A stretch of 64,000 bases of DNA from DIGJ01 sp041739345 (GCA_041739345.1 JBGSNZ010000021.1:186001-250000), one strand, 5' to 3'; counted from the first letter of the stretch, positions 17,835 to 27,721 are shown. The notes: generated by a model from the letters alone, not told the origin. Numbers and translations: made by a program.

Positions 17835-18347
17835 ATGATAAATTATTTTATTATTTATGATGAATGTTGCTTTTATGAAATGGTTATATTAAGTTACTTT
17901 ATGAACTATACAAAACAAGATATGAAGTTCTGTACGTTGAACGGAAAGAGTATAAAATGTGCGGAAGGATTTTGTGTAGACAGTGATCATTCTATAGATG
18001 AGATAGATGTTACAAAAGCAAGAAGTATTATACTTCCTGGGGGAAATATTGATAATGTGAAATCGGAAAAACTTGTAAAATTATTGCAGATGGCAAAAAG
18101 CAAAGATATTCTTATTGGAGCAATATGTGCAGGAGTGGACGTGTTGGATGAATCGGGAATTTTACAGAAAGTTTGCTCGACTCATACAAAAGATATGGAT
18201 GTTGTAAATGACAATAATGTTATAACTGCGAGAGCGAATGCTTATGTAGATTTTGCAATTGAAGTTGCAAAAGAATTAAATTTGTTTGAAGATGAAAATG
18301 ATTTACAAGAGACCATTGATTTTTGGAAGTTTCATAAAAGAATATAA
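17835..18347 (+). CDS. DJ-1/PfpI family protein
   Basis: The 170-residue protein fits the class I glutamine amidotransferase-like DJ-1/PfpI fold: an N-terminal beta strand (NYFIIYDECCFYEMVIL), an early Glu-Met that aligns with the conserved acidic residue, SIILPGGNID, and the nucleophile elbow GAICAGVDVL with its Cys. Members act as glyoxalase/deglycase-like or chaperone proteins; the substrate cannot be predicted. An ATG at 17820 is in frame but lies inside the TATAAT; ATG 17835, behind AGAGGTGG, is preferred. It is flanked by the palindrome and a terminator, so it is monocistronic. Confidence 0.8.
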   Translation: MINYFIIYDECCFYEMVILSYFMNYTKQDMKFCTLNGKSIKCAEGFCVDSDHSIDEIDVTKARSIILPGGNIDNVKSEKLVKLLQMAKSKDILIGAICAGVDVLDESGILQKVCSTHTKDMDVVNDNNVITARANAYVDFAIEVAKELNLFEDENDLQETIDFWKFHKRI

Positions 18348-18417
18348 TTGGTGTGAACAAAATATATTACGAAAACTCAGATTTTAGTTGAAATATATTT
18401 CCAAAATCTGGTAATCT

Positions 18418-18468
18418 ATAAGTGTTGTTATATGTTGATTAAATTCATATAGCAACACTTATTTTTTT
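18418..18468 (+). terminator. Rho-independent terminator
   Basis: ATAAGTGTTGTTATATG pairs with CATATAGCAACACTTAT around an 11-base loop, followed by TTTTTT. It ends the DJ-1 gene; the rest of the gap to 18625 is AT-rich with no gene. Confidence 0.88.
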
Positions 18469-18564
18469 GCTGTACGTTTATTTAAGTTCGAGTTTAATTT
18501 TGTGTTAAGTTTGAGTTTGAATTTGTGTAAACAAAAAGTATCGAGACTTGAATACAAATAATAC

Positions 18565-18593
18565 TTGTATAACGTTAAAGCTTATATTATAAT
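18565..18593 (+). promoter_or_regulatory. Predicted sigma-A promoter of the surface-protein pair
   Basis: TTGTAT and TATAAT are separated by 17 bases, 32 bases before the lipoprotein start. Confidence 0.6.
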
Positions 18594-18625
18594 AAAATAT
18601 ATCAATTGGGAGGATATAATTAATT

Positions 18626-19975
18626 ATGTGGAGAGTAAGAAAAAATATTTTAACAGTGGCAATAGCCACAATGCTGGTGTTTACGGGCTGTTCTGGTGAA
18701 AATATGGCATCAATGTTTGCACCGACTACCAGTGTGGAAGCAAAAGAAGCAAATGGAGTAACCGAACAGTCTACGTTTGTAAGTTGTAGTATTGGTACCG
18801 CTGAAAAGTATGTGGCGAATCAATTAAAACTCACGGTCAGTGACACAGGTTATGATGCATATCGTGATGCACTGGTTGCAGCACAGATTCTTTTGCCAAC
18901 GGAACTAATGGATACCGCTAAAAGCATCAACAAAGGGGAACTTGCGCTATTGGCTTCACGCATTATGATGTACAAGGGCGAAAAGGTAGATGCGGACCTT
19001 TCGGAAATTATTGTATCGAAGAAACGTATCTCGGATTTATCGAAGATTGATGAACCGTACAAGTCGTGCGTGGTACAGGTATTTAGTGAAGGTGTAATTG
19101 TTGGGAACAGCAATGGAGCATATTCACAGAGTCGAAAGTTTAATGTGAGTGAGATTGTGACAGCGGGGGCTATGAAGTCGGCAATTTTGAAGGCGTTAGG
19201 AGAAAAAGACAGGAGTGTTATGAGTCCGGATGGGCAGCTGACGAGAAAAACGAATTTGCCGAAGAATTATAAGAAATATGAATATATTCTAGCTAGTTTC
19301 CCAAAAAAGTTTTATGAACAGAGATTTTCATATCAATATGGTATTTATTATTCAAAACCAGAAAAATTCTCTGATTATGTAGCACCCGCGGAAATAGATG
19401 ATTTGCGAAAAAAATACAATGATACCGAAGTTTTAACACAAGAACATATTGAATGGTGGATGAATGTTATAAAAGAAAACCTGCAGTATCGTTTGAACTT
19501 TAATTATAAAACAGATGGAAAGGAATGGGTGAAAGGGCTACGGAATACATATTACATATATAATAATAGCTATGATTCAAATAAAACAGAACTCATTGAG
19601 TATTATACCAGACAGGCAAAGAAAAATAAGGTCATAGTGGAATCTTCTGATATCGTTATAGAACCATCAACCTTATACATGGATGGAGCAAGTTATGTAT
19701 TTCGCTGTTATGTGCGTTTCAGAATAACGTCAGCTGATGAATTGTTCACTTACAATTCTGGAAACCAAAGAAATCTTATTTTTTCCACGTACAGTACCAA
19801 TTTGAAAAACTTAAATATTGGAAAGTGGAATGAGAGATGTTTCGATATTGGAGTTTCTACTTGTGCCTATGGCGATAGCGGCTCTGGTTTTTCAGTTGCT
19901 ATGGATGATTTTTTAGATAGGAATAAACCGGATCTTAGTAAGTACCAGGGGAAAAACATATGGACGTTGTATTGA
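18626..19975 (+). CDS. Lipoprotein with SLH-like repeats, unknown function
   Basis: The 449-residue product begins with a lipoprotein signal whose cysteine is in VFTGC at about residue 22. Residues 75-190 look like two degenerate surface-layer-homology repeats: YRDALVAAQILLPTEL followed by NKGELALLASRIM, then CVVQVFSEGVIVGNSNG followed by FNVSEIVTAGAMKSAI. The remaining 250 residues are aromatic- and Asn-rich with no domain I recognise. GGGAGG lies 12 bases before the start. Its last 16 bases overlap the next gene, which strongly suggests that the two products act together at the cell surface. I infer, without proof, a wall-associated anchor or assembly factor for the large secreted partner. 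Confidence 0.75.
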   Translation: MWRVRKNILTVAIATMLVFTGCSGENMASMFAPTTSVEAKEANGVTEQSTFVSCSIGTAEKYVANQLKLTVSDTGYDAYRDALVAAQILLPTELMDTAKSINKGELALLASRIMMYKGEKVDADLSEIIVSKKRISDLSKIDEPYKSCVVQVFSEGVIVGNSNGAYSQSRKFNVSEIVTAGAMKSAILKALGEKDRSVMSPDGQLTRKTNLPKNYKKYEYILASFPKKFYEQRFSYQYGIYYSKPEKFSDYVAPAEIDDLRKKYNDTEVLTQEHIEWWMNVIKENLQYRLNFNYKTDGKEWVKGLRNTYYIYNNSYDSNKTELIEYYTRQAKKNKVIVESSDIVIEPSTLYMDGASYVFRCYVRFRITSADELFTYNSGNQRNLIFSTYSTNLKNLNIGKWNERCFDIGVSTCAYGDSGSGFSVAMDDFLDRNKPDLSKYQGKNIWTLY

Positions 19976-22900
19976 TTGTTAAAAAGATTCGCACAATATT
20001 AACATTATGCTTTACTCTTTCTGTTTTTGTAATTTTGTCCCCGCTTACTGCAAAAGCAGAAGTACTTCCGCCTTCTGGAGTTGAAGTATATATGAATCCA
20101 ACGACAGGTAATGTAAAAATTACAATGGCGGCAACGACGGCCTCCACTAATACTACATGGGAGACTATTGGATTTACAGTAAATAAGAAAAAAGTTGATA
20201 ATTATAATCCACAAAAGCCCTATGGGAAATTTAAACTTGAAGATGGAGAAAGAAAAGATGATCCAAAAGATAATGGAATCACGATTTCAACTTTCAAATT
20301 TAATTATGAAAATGTATCTGACCAGTATACAGCCGCTGGTATAAATTCCAAAACACTAGAAGAAAGTGGCGGTACAGTGTGGCTATGTGGTTTTTTTCAA
20401 GCAAATTATGAATCGGGAGGACATAGTTCAGCCAAGTATACCCTTGATGGTATTCTAAACAACGCAGGTGTGGATTGGCCAAGCTATGTAGAAGATGATA
20501 TTAAGACTCGCTTTAATATTCCGTTTAATTTCAATCCGCCTCCGCAACCGATAAAACTTACCCTTATCAAATGGAGTAAATCTAGCGGTTATAAAGAAGT
20601 TAGTTCCGAGTTAGTAACGAAACTCCCAACGCATTCAACGTGTAAAGTAACTACTTTCAGTATTAACGGTACCAATTACAGCATACCAGGCACCATTGAT
20701 TCTGCAATAGCTGGAAAGAAACTGTATATGTACCGTATCCAATGGTCAAGTCTGGATGATGAAAAAAAATACGGTGGAGGAGTATACCGGTATCCGAGGG
20801 ATCGATTGCTCATCGACTCTTCCACAAATCCATTAATAAATTGGGAAGGTTATAAGACCGCTTTATATCCTTTACGAAATCGGAGTGGAGTGAGTACCGA
20901 CAAAAAAACAGAGGGTTGTCCTTTTTATGAAGTAATTGATGGTGGAATTGAAATTGTTTGTTTTTATAAAAATTTTTCTCTTCCACCTACTGATGAAGAT
21001 GGAACTACAAAAGAAATCAGTGAAGATATTATTGAACCATACACCATAGAAACCATTCAGGCAGACAATCGGTTTAATGAGAAGTTTAATTCGGAACAAG
21101 GAATTCCGACCTCAGAAACCCAGTACGTCTGTGCTTACACAGAAGAATATTTATTACAATATAAATTCGTTCACTACTCGGGATGGAAGGAGTTCCTTCA
21201 AGTTGCAGGGAAAACCTATGTTGTAGTTAAGCGATCGTATAGTTATTGGAAGATTGAGGACCTCAATGTCTACTCTATTTCCTATGCAAGGGCAAGCAAT
21301 TATTCACTTCCTAGTGGACAGGTTTACCTGACACCAACGAGCTATTACAATGCCCCAAGGGTCAATTATCAAATTCATAGTACAAATTTGGTGGAACCAG
21401 TCGGGGGAGGTACTTCGGTCGGTGAATATACTGTATGGAATGATTCTTTGACTTTCAATGGTGAATTGATAATGGACAGTACTCGTACGAGTACTGCGGC
21501 ACCAACTCCGAAAAGTATGCCAAAATCAGGAAAGGCGAATGCGTATGCCTTATACCAAAGTGGCTATATGATTGAAGGCACAAAAGCGAACGGAGAGTGC
21601 GGTAGTGAGGGCATCATCTGTTATACTCGTACCACTCATTACGGAGATGAAGCAGAAGGACCTATGATTACCTATGATGTGGATGAAATAAATGATGTAA
21701 CGATTCATACACCGGTTATCTGTGATGCTAAGATAGAAGATGTAAGAAAATACAATCAATTGATTCGCCCATCCCAATCCATTGCAAGTCTTGTACTTGA
21801 TACCTACTTTAATGTAAGCTTACCTACCTATGGTTACCATTCTGACTTAAAGGGTTATGGAAGCAGAGATTACGCCAAATATACGGCAAGTAAAGAGGTG
21901 AAGTTTCCGTTTGATGTTATGAAAAACAGTACCTATTTGGCGGCGGGTACCTGGACTACCATTGGAGATACCACTCGATTTTATCTTCCTGTTTGGGTTG
22001 ATGAAGGACAGTATACGGTAGAGTTTCGGACCCTCTCCATAAACTGTGACGCAAATTCAGGTATAAACAAAACCGAGGACCTTGCCAATACGGATTATGA
22101 AAACTACGTGGCAGCAGATAGCGTGGATGTTGAGGTAAGTGGAAGAGTTTATAATTTTAACCTATATGATGTGTCGGATTATCCAATCTGGCAGAGTGTT
22201 TTCCGTAATACGAATTCTTTAACCTTTAACGGAACCAATTATACCGTAGGAATCAAAGACCGAAATGAAAAAACGGCACTTGATTGGACAAAGACAAAAG
22301 AACGAAGTAGTAAATATACTTTGCCGCTTATGAATGGAAGCCACCCAACGTATTCTGAAATCGGGGCTATAAAAACAGGATATTATACGAGGTTTTCTGT
22401 GGATACCATTGGAGACTATGACGGTATAGATGACTATATTCGTATCACACCCAAGTTCTATTTTGTAAATGAAAAGGGACATTGCCGACAGGAAGTAGAC
22501 TTATACTACACGCAATATTTTGAGTCCACGAATAGAAAGCAAATTTTAGTAAAAATAGGCAGTGCACTTGACCAAAACAATATTCATAGCATTGATCGTA
22601 AGGATACCTATCTAACCGGTGGCGCTTTAAAAGGAACCCCTTGTACCAAGAAAAATAAGAATAAGGTTTATACCTTTGGAAATATCATGATACCGGATAC
22701 TTTGATGAGTTATACCGGAAATCCTTCGTACTTTCAACCTCTCGTATGTACTAACAATTCTAAGCTTTTATCTTTACAAAACCAATCGGTGCAGACCTGG
22801 ATCTGCGAATACTATCTCCCAACCAAACTTTATGTATGTGCAAAAGATTATGATGTGGCTTCTTATGCAAAAAATAACGGTGGGCTTACTTTTGATGAAG

Positions 22901-23160
22901 CTTTCTGGTTAAAAGACGGCTATCTTATTGTGAATTTTCAAATAGAAACGATTCAAAACAAAGAACGGCATTTGTCCTATGTCAATACAGAGAATGCAAT
23001 AAATGGATGGTGCAACATGTGGAAAATGGAAGGAGGAGTTTCTTCAAAGAAAGATATACATGGAAATACGTATTCAATTATGGATGGAGACTATGTTATG
23101 TATGAAATTGGACGTAATAAAAATGTGAATTACGACTATAAAACAGGAGGTATTTATTAA
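19960..23160 (+). CDS. Large secreted protein of unknown function
   Basis: The 1066-residue product starts with a classical signal peptide (basic VKKIR, hydrophobic core to residue 27, likely cleavage after TAKA at about 32). The mature part is rich in Tyr, Thr, Asn and Pro, contains many short beta-prone stretches typical of surface proteins, and has scattered cysteines. There is no LPxTG sorting signal, no SLH repeat and no C-terminal membrane anchor, so retention may depend on the upstream SLH-like lipoprotein. AGGGG lies 7 bases before ATG 19960, inside the end of the preceding gene. I recognise no named domain. It has no counterpart in the surrounding housekeeping clusters and is probably accessory. 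Confidence 0.78.
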   Translation: MDVVLIVKKIRTILTLCFTLSVFVILSPLTAKAEVLPPSGVEVYMNPTTGNVKITMAATTASTNTTWETIGFTVNKKKVDNYNPQKPYGKFKLEDGERKDDPKDNGITISTFKFNYENVSDQYTAAGINSKTLEESGGTVWLCGFFQANYESGGHSSAKYTLDGILNNAGVDWPSYVEDDIKTRFNIPFNFNPPPQPIKLTLIKWSKSSGYKEVSSELVTKLPTHSTCKVTTFSINGTNYSIPGTIDSAIAGKKLYMYRIQWSSLDDEKKYGGGVYRYPRDRLLIDSSTNPLINWEGYKTALYPLRNRSGVSTDKKTEGCPFYEVIDGGIEIVCFYKNFSLPPTDEDGTTKEISEDIIEPYTIETIQADNRFNEKFNSEQGIPTSETQYVCAYTEEYLLQYKFVHYSGWKEFLQVAGKTYVVVKRSYSYWKIEDLNVYSISYARASNYSLPSGQVYLTPTSYYNAPRVNYQIHSTNLVEPVGGGTSVGEYTVWNDSLTFNGELIMDSTRTSTAAPTPKSMPKSGKANAYALYQSGYMIEGTKANGECGSEGIICYTRTTHYGDEAEGPMITYDVDEINDVTIHTPVICDAKIEDVRKYNQLIRPSQSIASLVLDTYFNVSLPTYGYHSDLKGYGSRDYAKYTASKEVKFPFDVMKNSTYLAAGTWTTIGDTTRFYLPVWVDEGQYTVEFRTLSINCDANSGINKTEDLANTDYENYVAADSVDVEVSGRVYNFNLYDVSDYPIWQSVFRNTNSLTFNGTNYTVGIKDRNEKTALDWTKTKERSSKYTLPLMNGSHPTYSEIGAIKTGYYTRFSVDTIGDYDGIDDYIRITPKFYFVNEKGHCRQEVDLYYTQYFESTNRKQILVKIGSALDQNNIHSIDRKDTYLTGGALKGTPCTKKNKNKVYTFGNIMIPDTLMSYTGNPSYFQPLVCTNNSKLLSLQNQSVQTWICEYYLPTKLYVCAKDYDVASYAKNNGGLTFDEAFWLKDGYLIVNFQIETIQNKERHLSYVNTENAINGWCNMWKMEGGVSSKKDIHGNTYSIMDGDYVMYEIGRNKNVNYDYKTGGIY

Positions 23161-23266
23161 AAGTCAAACTATATTCTAAAATTTCATAAGTTTTAAAGTT
23201 TATTTATGGCGTTGAAGGCCCTAAAAGTCGCCTTTCATATTGAAAAAAGTAAGGTTTAAATTACAG

Positions 23267-23295
23267 TTGACAAAGAAATAAAAATAGATTAATAT
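23267..23295 (+). promoter_or_regulatory. Predicted sigma-A promoter of recA
   Basis: A perfect TTGACA and TAATAT are separated by 17 bases. The LexA-type box lies just downstream, around the expected transcription start. Confidence 0.8.
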
Positions 23296-23305
23296 ATTAA
23301 AAGAC

Positions 23306-23319
23306 AGAACAATTGTTCG
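23306..23319. promoter_or_regulatory. LexA (DinR)-type SOS box
   Basis: AGAACAATTGTTCG contains the perfect 12-base palindrome GAACAATTGTTC, matching the Gram-positive LexA consensus CGAAC-N4-GTTCG except for the first base. Its position between promoter and recA start fits SOS repression of recA. Confidence 0.82.
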
Positions 23320-23341
23320 ATAACCAAAAGGAGAATATAAA

Positions 23342-24391
23342 ATGGGAAAAGATATGGATCGTGATGAAAATAAATTAAAAGCATTGGAATCTGCGTTGGC
23401 TCAGATTGAAAAGCAGTATGGAAAAGGCTCCATTATGAAATTAGGCGAAAACAGTGCTCACATGGCTGTAGAGACGATACCTACCGGCTCCATTAGCCTT
23501 GATGTAGCACTTGGTCTTGGGGGCATTCCAAAGGGAAGAATTGTCGAAGTATACGGACCAGAATCCAGCGGTAAAACAACGGTTGCATTACATATGGTTG
23601 CGGAGGTTCAAAAGCGTGGTGGTATAGCAGGTTTCATTGATGCAGAGCATGCACTTGATCCTGCTTATGCAAAAAATATTGGTGTAGATATTGATAATCT
23701 TTATATTTCTCAGCCAGACAGTGGAGAACAGGCTTTGGAAATTACAGAAACCATGGTTCGCTCAGGTGCTGTTGATATTATTATCGTTGACTCAGTGGCA
23801 GCCTTAGTTCCAAAGGCAGAAATCGATGGTGACATGGGAGACAGTCACGTAGGATTACAGGCAAGATTGATGTCACAGGCACTTCGTAAATTAACATCTG
23901 TTATTAGTAAGTCAAACTGTATTGTTATATTTATTAACCAATTACGTGAAAAGGTTGGCGTTATGTTTGGAAGTCCTGAAACAACCACTGGTGGACGAGC
24001 CCTTAAATTTTATTCATCCTTACGTTTGGATGTTCGTAGAATTGAAGCATTAAAGCAAGGTGGTGAAGTAGTTGGTAATCGTACTAGAATAAAAGTTGTT
24101 AAAAATAAGATAGCACCTCCTTTCAAAGAAGCAGAGTTTGATATTATGTTCGGACAGGGTATCTCAAGAGAGGGTGATGTGTTGGATTTAGCGGCAAGTG
24201 CTGGAATTATAGTAAAAAGTGGAGCATGGTATGCTTACAATGATGCTAAAATTGGTCAGGGTCGAGAAAATTCAAAGCAATACCTCAAAGAAAACCCTGA
24301 GTTATTTGCAGAAGTCGAGCAGAAAGTGCGAGTAAATTTTGGACTTTGTGAAGGGAAAACCGTAGAAAAGGAAGAAGAAGTAAGCAAGTAG
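23342..24391 (+). CDS. recA: Recombinase RecA
   Basis: RecA forms the nucleoprotein filament for homologous recombination and activates LexA self-cleavage. The 349-residue protein has Walker A GPESSGKTT at 72-80, IIIVDSVAALVPKAE, the L1/L2 DNA-binding loops (MSQALRKL and GGRALKFYSS) and an acidic tail. AAGGAG precedes the ATG by 8 bases. The promoter carries an SOS box. recX follows at 37 bases, the usual partner. Confidence 0.98.
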   Translation: MGKDMDRDENKLKALESALAQIEKQYGKGSIMKLGENSAHMAVETIPTGSISLDVALGLGGIPKGRIVEVYGPESSGKTTVALHMVAEVQKRGGIAGFIDAEHALDPAYAKNIGVDIDNLYISQPDSGEQALEITETMVRSGAVDIIIVDSVAALVPKAEIDGDMGDSHVGLQARLMSQALRKLTSVISKSNCIVIFINQLREKVGVMFGSPETTTGGRALKFYSSLRLDVRRIEALKQGGEVVGNRTRIKVVKNKIAPPFKEAEFDIMFGQGISREGDVLDLAASAGIIVKSGAWYAYNDAKIGQGRENSKQYLKENPELFAEVEQKVRVNFGLCEGKTVEKEEEVSK

Positions 24392-24428
24392 AGGTAAATA
24401 GAAGTAAGCAGAAAGAAAGTGGCTATAA

Positions 24429-25022
24429 ATGACAATTACAGGCATAGAAAAGGGTTATCGAAAGCTATTTCGCATTTATGTGGATGAGGAATTCAAATTT
24501 TCGCTCTATGAAAGTGAAATTCACCGATATCAATTAAAGAAGGATATGGAATTCGAGGAAGAATTGTATAATGAAATCATCGAACAAACTGTTTTTAAAC
24601 GTGGGAAGCAAAAAGCTTTAAACCTTTTAAAACGTATGGATTATACCGAGGGTGAATTGCGAAATAAGCTAAAGAAAAGTGATTTCACACCAAATATGAT
24701 TGATCGTGTAATTGATTATATTAATTCATATCATTATTTAAATGATGCTCGCTATGTTGAAAATTATGTAGCCTATAAAAAATCAAATAAAAGTATTCGA
24801 CAAATCAAAATGGAATTAAGTAGAAAAGGCGTGGATAGTGAACTGATTGAGGAGCAACTTAAGAAAACATTAATATCGGATGAGGAGGCAATTAGAAAGG
24901 CAATTGCGAAGAAAACAAAAGATGTAGAAGCGTTAACTTATGAGGAAAAACAAAAAATAGCTTCTTATCTTTTCCGAAAAGGATTCAAAGAATCGGATAT
25001 CAGACAACAGTTATTGTTGTAG
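24429..25022 (+). CDS. recX: Regulatory protein RecX
   Basis: RecX binds RecA filaments and modulates their activity. The 197-residue protein consists of three-helix RecX repeats, with landmarks RGKQKALNLLKRMDYTEGELRNKL, YINSYHYLNDARYVENYV and the C-terminal YLFRKGFKESDIRQ. Its place directly after recA confirms the call. The ribosome binding site is weak (AAAGTGG), so translation may be lower than for recA, as befits a modulator. Confidence 0.92.
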   Translation: MTITGIEKGYRKLFRIYVDEEFKFSLYESEIHRYQLKKDMEFEEELYNEIIEQTVFKRGKQKALNLLKRMDYTEGELRNKLKKSDFTPNMIDRVIDYINSYHYLNDARYVENYVAYKKSNKSIRQIKMELSRKGVDSELIEEQLKKTLISDEEAIRKAIAKKTKDVEALTYEEKQKIASYLFRKGFKESDIRQQLLL

Positions 25023-25057
25023 TCTTGTGAAATATTACTATATTTTGTGGAGCAGAC

Positions 25058-25086
25058 TTGACAGAGTCATTAAAAAAGTATAAAAT
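25058..25086 (+). promoter_or_regulatory. Predicted sigma-A promoter of rny
   Basis: A perfect TTGACA and TAAAAT are separated by 17 bases, 48 bases before the GTG start of rny. Confidence 0.75.
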
Positions 25087-25134
25087 TTAGTTGTTGTATT
25101 TTGTACAATGAAAACTAAATAAGGAGGTGCTCCT

Positions 25135-26688
25135 GTGCCAGATATAAAATGGATAGTACTAATAGTCGTTTTATTGGCCGTGACCGCTTTTGTTGCTTGG
25201 AAAGCTGCAATATCCTATCGTATCAAAGTTGTTGAAGAGAAGATTGGTAGTGCAGATAAAAAAGCAAGAGAAATCATAGATGAAGCTATTAAGACAGCAG
25301 AAACTAAGAAAAGAGAAGCGCTTCTTGAAGCAAAGGAAGAGTCACTTAAGACAAAGAATGAGCTAGAGAAGGAAGTCAAGGAACGTAGAAATGAAGTACA
25401 GCGTTATGAAAAGCGTATTCTAACTAAGGAAGAAACTTTAGATAGAAAAACTGAAGCACTTGAAAAGAAAGAATCCAAACTTGCTAACAAAGAAGCAGAA
25501 CTAGAAAAAGTTCGAGAAAAAGTCGAACATCTAGAAGGGCAAAGAGTAGCAGAATTGGAAAAAATCTCTGGACTTACCTCCGAACAAGCAAAAGATTATC
25601 TTTTAAAAACTGTTGAAGATGAAGTTAAGCATGAAACCGCAATGTTAGTAAAAGAGCTTGAAAACAAGGCCAAGGAAGAGGCAGATAAAAAGGCAAAAGA
25701 CTATGTCGTAACTGCAATTCAAAAATGTGCAGCAGACCATGTAGCTGAAACTACAATCTCTGTTGTTCAATTACCAAATGACGAAATGAAAGGAAGAATC
25801 ATAGGTAGAGAGGGACGAAACATTCGTACCCTTGAAACACTCACTGGTGTTGATTTAATTATTGATGATACACCTGAGGCAGTTATTCTTTCAGGGTTTG
25901 ATCCTATCCGAAGAGAAGTTGCAAGAATCGCTTTGGAAAAATTAATTGTAGACGGAAGAATTCATCCAGCTAGAATTGAAGAAATGGTAGAAAAAGCCCA
26001 AAAAGATGTTGAAACAATGATTCGTGAAGAAGGTGAGTCGGCAGCGTTAGAAGTTGGCGTTCACAGTATTCATCCGGAACTCATTAAGTTATTAGGTAGA
26101 ATGAAATTCAGAACAAGTTATGGTCAGAATGCATTAAAGCATTCCATAGAAGTTGCTCATTTATCTGGATTACTTGCTGGGGAGATTGGTGTTGATGTAA
26201 GATTAGCAAAACGTGCTGGTTTATTACATGACATTGGTAAATCAGTTGATCATGATATGGAAGGCTCTCATATCCAAATTGGTGCTGATTTATGTAGAAA
26301 ATACAAAGAATCCCCATTGATTATCAATGCAGTAGAAGCTCATCATGGCGATGTAGAACCAGAAACATTAATCGCATGTATTGTACAAGCAGCTGATACG
26401 ATTTCCGCTGCAAGACCAGGTGCAAGACGTGAAACGCTTGAAACTTATACAAACAGATTGAAACAATTAGAAGATATTACAAACAGCTTTAAGGGAGTTG
26501 ATAAATCCTTTGCAATTCAGGCCGGACGTGAGGTACGAGTAATGGTATTGCCAGATCAAGTAACTGATGCCGAAATGATATTGCTTGCAAGAGATATATC
26601 AAAACAAATTGAATCCGAATTAGAGTATCCGGGTCAAGTTAAGGTAAATGTTATTCGCGAGTCAAGAGTAATTGATTATGCAAAGTAA
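25135..26688 (+). CDS. rny: Ribonuclease Y
   Basis: RNase Y is the membrane-bound endonuclease that starts mRNA decay in Firmicutes. The 517-residue product has one N-terminal transmembrane segment (about residues 5-22), a long charged coiled coil to about 200, a KH domain (MKGRIIGREGRNIRTLE, about 220-290) and an HD domain with LLHDIGK near 365. The start is GTG behind AAGGAGGTG. It has its own promoter and terminator and so is monocistronic here. Confidence 0.96.
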   Translation: MPDIKWIVLIVVLLAVTAFVAWKAAISYRIKVVEEKIGSADKKAREIIDEAIKTAETKKREALLEAKEESLKTKNELEKEVKERRNEVQRYEKRILTKEETLDRKTEALEKKESKLANKEAELEKVREKVEHLEGQRVAELEKISGLTSEQAKDYLLKTVEDEVKHETAMLVKELENKAKEEADKKAKDYVVTAIQKCAADHVAETTISVVQLPNDEMKGRIIGREGRNIRTLETLTGVDLIIDDTPEAVILSGFDPIRREVARIALEKLIVDGRIHPARIEEMVEKAQKDVETMIREEGESAALEVGVHSIHPELIKLLGRMKFRTSYGQNALKHSIEVAHLSGLLAGEIGVDVRLAKRAGLLHDIGKSVDHDMEGSHIQIGADLCRKYKESPLIINAVEAHHGDVEPETLIACIVQAADTISAARPGARRETLETYTNRLKQLEDITNSFKGVDKSFAIQAGREVRVMVLPDQVTDAEMILLARDISKQIESELEYPGQVKVNVIRESRVIDYAK

Positions 26689-26720
26689 TTTTATTTAATG
26701 CTGATTAATAAGAAACTAAC

Positions 26721-26769
26721 TGGAGTTGTCATAATACGAATGAGATGTGTATTGTGACAGCTCCATTTT
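26721..26769 (+). terminator. Rho-independent terminator of rny
   Basis: TGGAGTTGTCATAATAC pairs with GTATTGTGACAGCTCCA (17-base arms, one mismatch) and is followed by TTTT. Confidence 0.9.
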
Positions 26770-26815
26770 GTTGCCAAAATATCGGTTTTAAACGATAGTA
26801 AAAACGCGAAAAACC

Positions 26816-26844
26816 TTTTCATAAATGCCTTAATATGGTATACT
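26816..26844 (+). promoter_or_regulatory. Possible promoter of the small alarmone synthetase gene
   Basis: TATACT with TTTTCA 17 bases upstream, 56 bases before the start. The -35 match is 4 of 6. Confidence 0.45.
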
Positions 26845-26899
26845 TACAGGTGAGAAATTTGTTATTGGAACATATAATGTAAATTAACGAGGGTATAAA

Positions 26900-27703
26900 A
26901 TGGAAATACAATTATGGAGAGAAATATTAGATCCCTACGCATTGGCAGTAGATGAATTGGTCTTGAATTTTAATCATATGATTAAAGAACACCGACAAGC
27001 AGAGGCTTATTCACCTATAGAATTAGTAACTGGAAGAGTAAAAAAGATTTCTAGTATCTTAGAAAAAGCGCAGAGAAAACAAATAGAATTAGAAAATATT
27101 GAAGAAGAGCTGGATGATATTGCAGGAATCCGTATTATTTGTCAGTTTGTCGAAGACATAGATCGTGTCGTAGAGATAATTCGTAAACGAAATGATATGC
27201 GAATTATAGAAGAGAAGGACTACATCAACAAAGCAAAGGAAAGCGGATATCGAAGCTACCATATTATCATAAGTTATACCGTTCAAACAATGAACGGACC
27301 GAAAGAAATCAAGGTTGAGATACAAATTCGTACGCTTGCCATGAATTTTTGGGCTACAGTTGAACATTCTCTTCAGTATAAATACAAAGAAAATATGCCA
27401 CAACACATTAGACAACGACTTTCCAAAGCAGCAGAAGCTATTGTTATTTTGGACGAAGAAATGTCGGAAGTTCGGAGCGAAATCATGGATGCGCAGAACT
27501 CCTTTAGAAGAAAAGCAGATATCGTGGCAGATATCCTTAACAATATTCAGAATTTATACAAACTATCGAATAAAAGAGAAGTTGTAAAGATACAGGATGA
27601 ATTTTTCCGTATCTATGAAAGTGATGATGTAGAACAATTGGAGCGATTCAACAAGCAGTTGGATATTATAGCGGAAGGATATCGTGCACAATGTTTAAAT
27701 TGA
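26900..27703 (+). CDS. relQ: Small alarmone synthetase, RelQ-type GTP pyrophosphokinase
   Basis: The 267-residue protein consists of a single RelA/SpoT synthetase domain, without the HD hydrolase, TGS or ACT domains of full-length Rel. Key motifs are RVKKISSILEKAQRK, DIAGIRIICQF, SGYRSYHIII and EIQIRTLAMNFWATVEH, with the ExQIRT substrate site intact. It should make (p)ppGpp or pGpp in response to cell-wall or other stress. The RelQ rather than RelP type is inferred from length and the C-terminal helices. The next gene starts within 20 bases. Confidence 0.9.
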   Translation: MEIQLWREILDPYALAVDELVLNFNHMIKEHRQAEAYSPIELVTGRVKKISSILEKAQRKQIELENIEEELDDIAGIRIICQFVEDIDRVVEIIRKRNDMRIIEEKDYINKAKESGYRSYHIIISYTVQTMNGPKEIKVEIQIRTLAMNFWATVEHSLQYKYKENMPQHIRQRLSKAAEAIVILDEEMSEVRSEIMDAQNSFRRKADIVADILNNIQNLYKLSNKREVVKIQDEFFRIYESDDVEQLERFNKQLDIIAEGYRAQCLN

Positions 27704-27721
27704 AAGATGAACGGTGATAGA

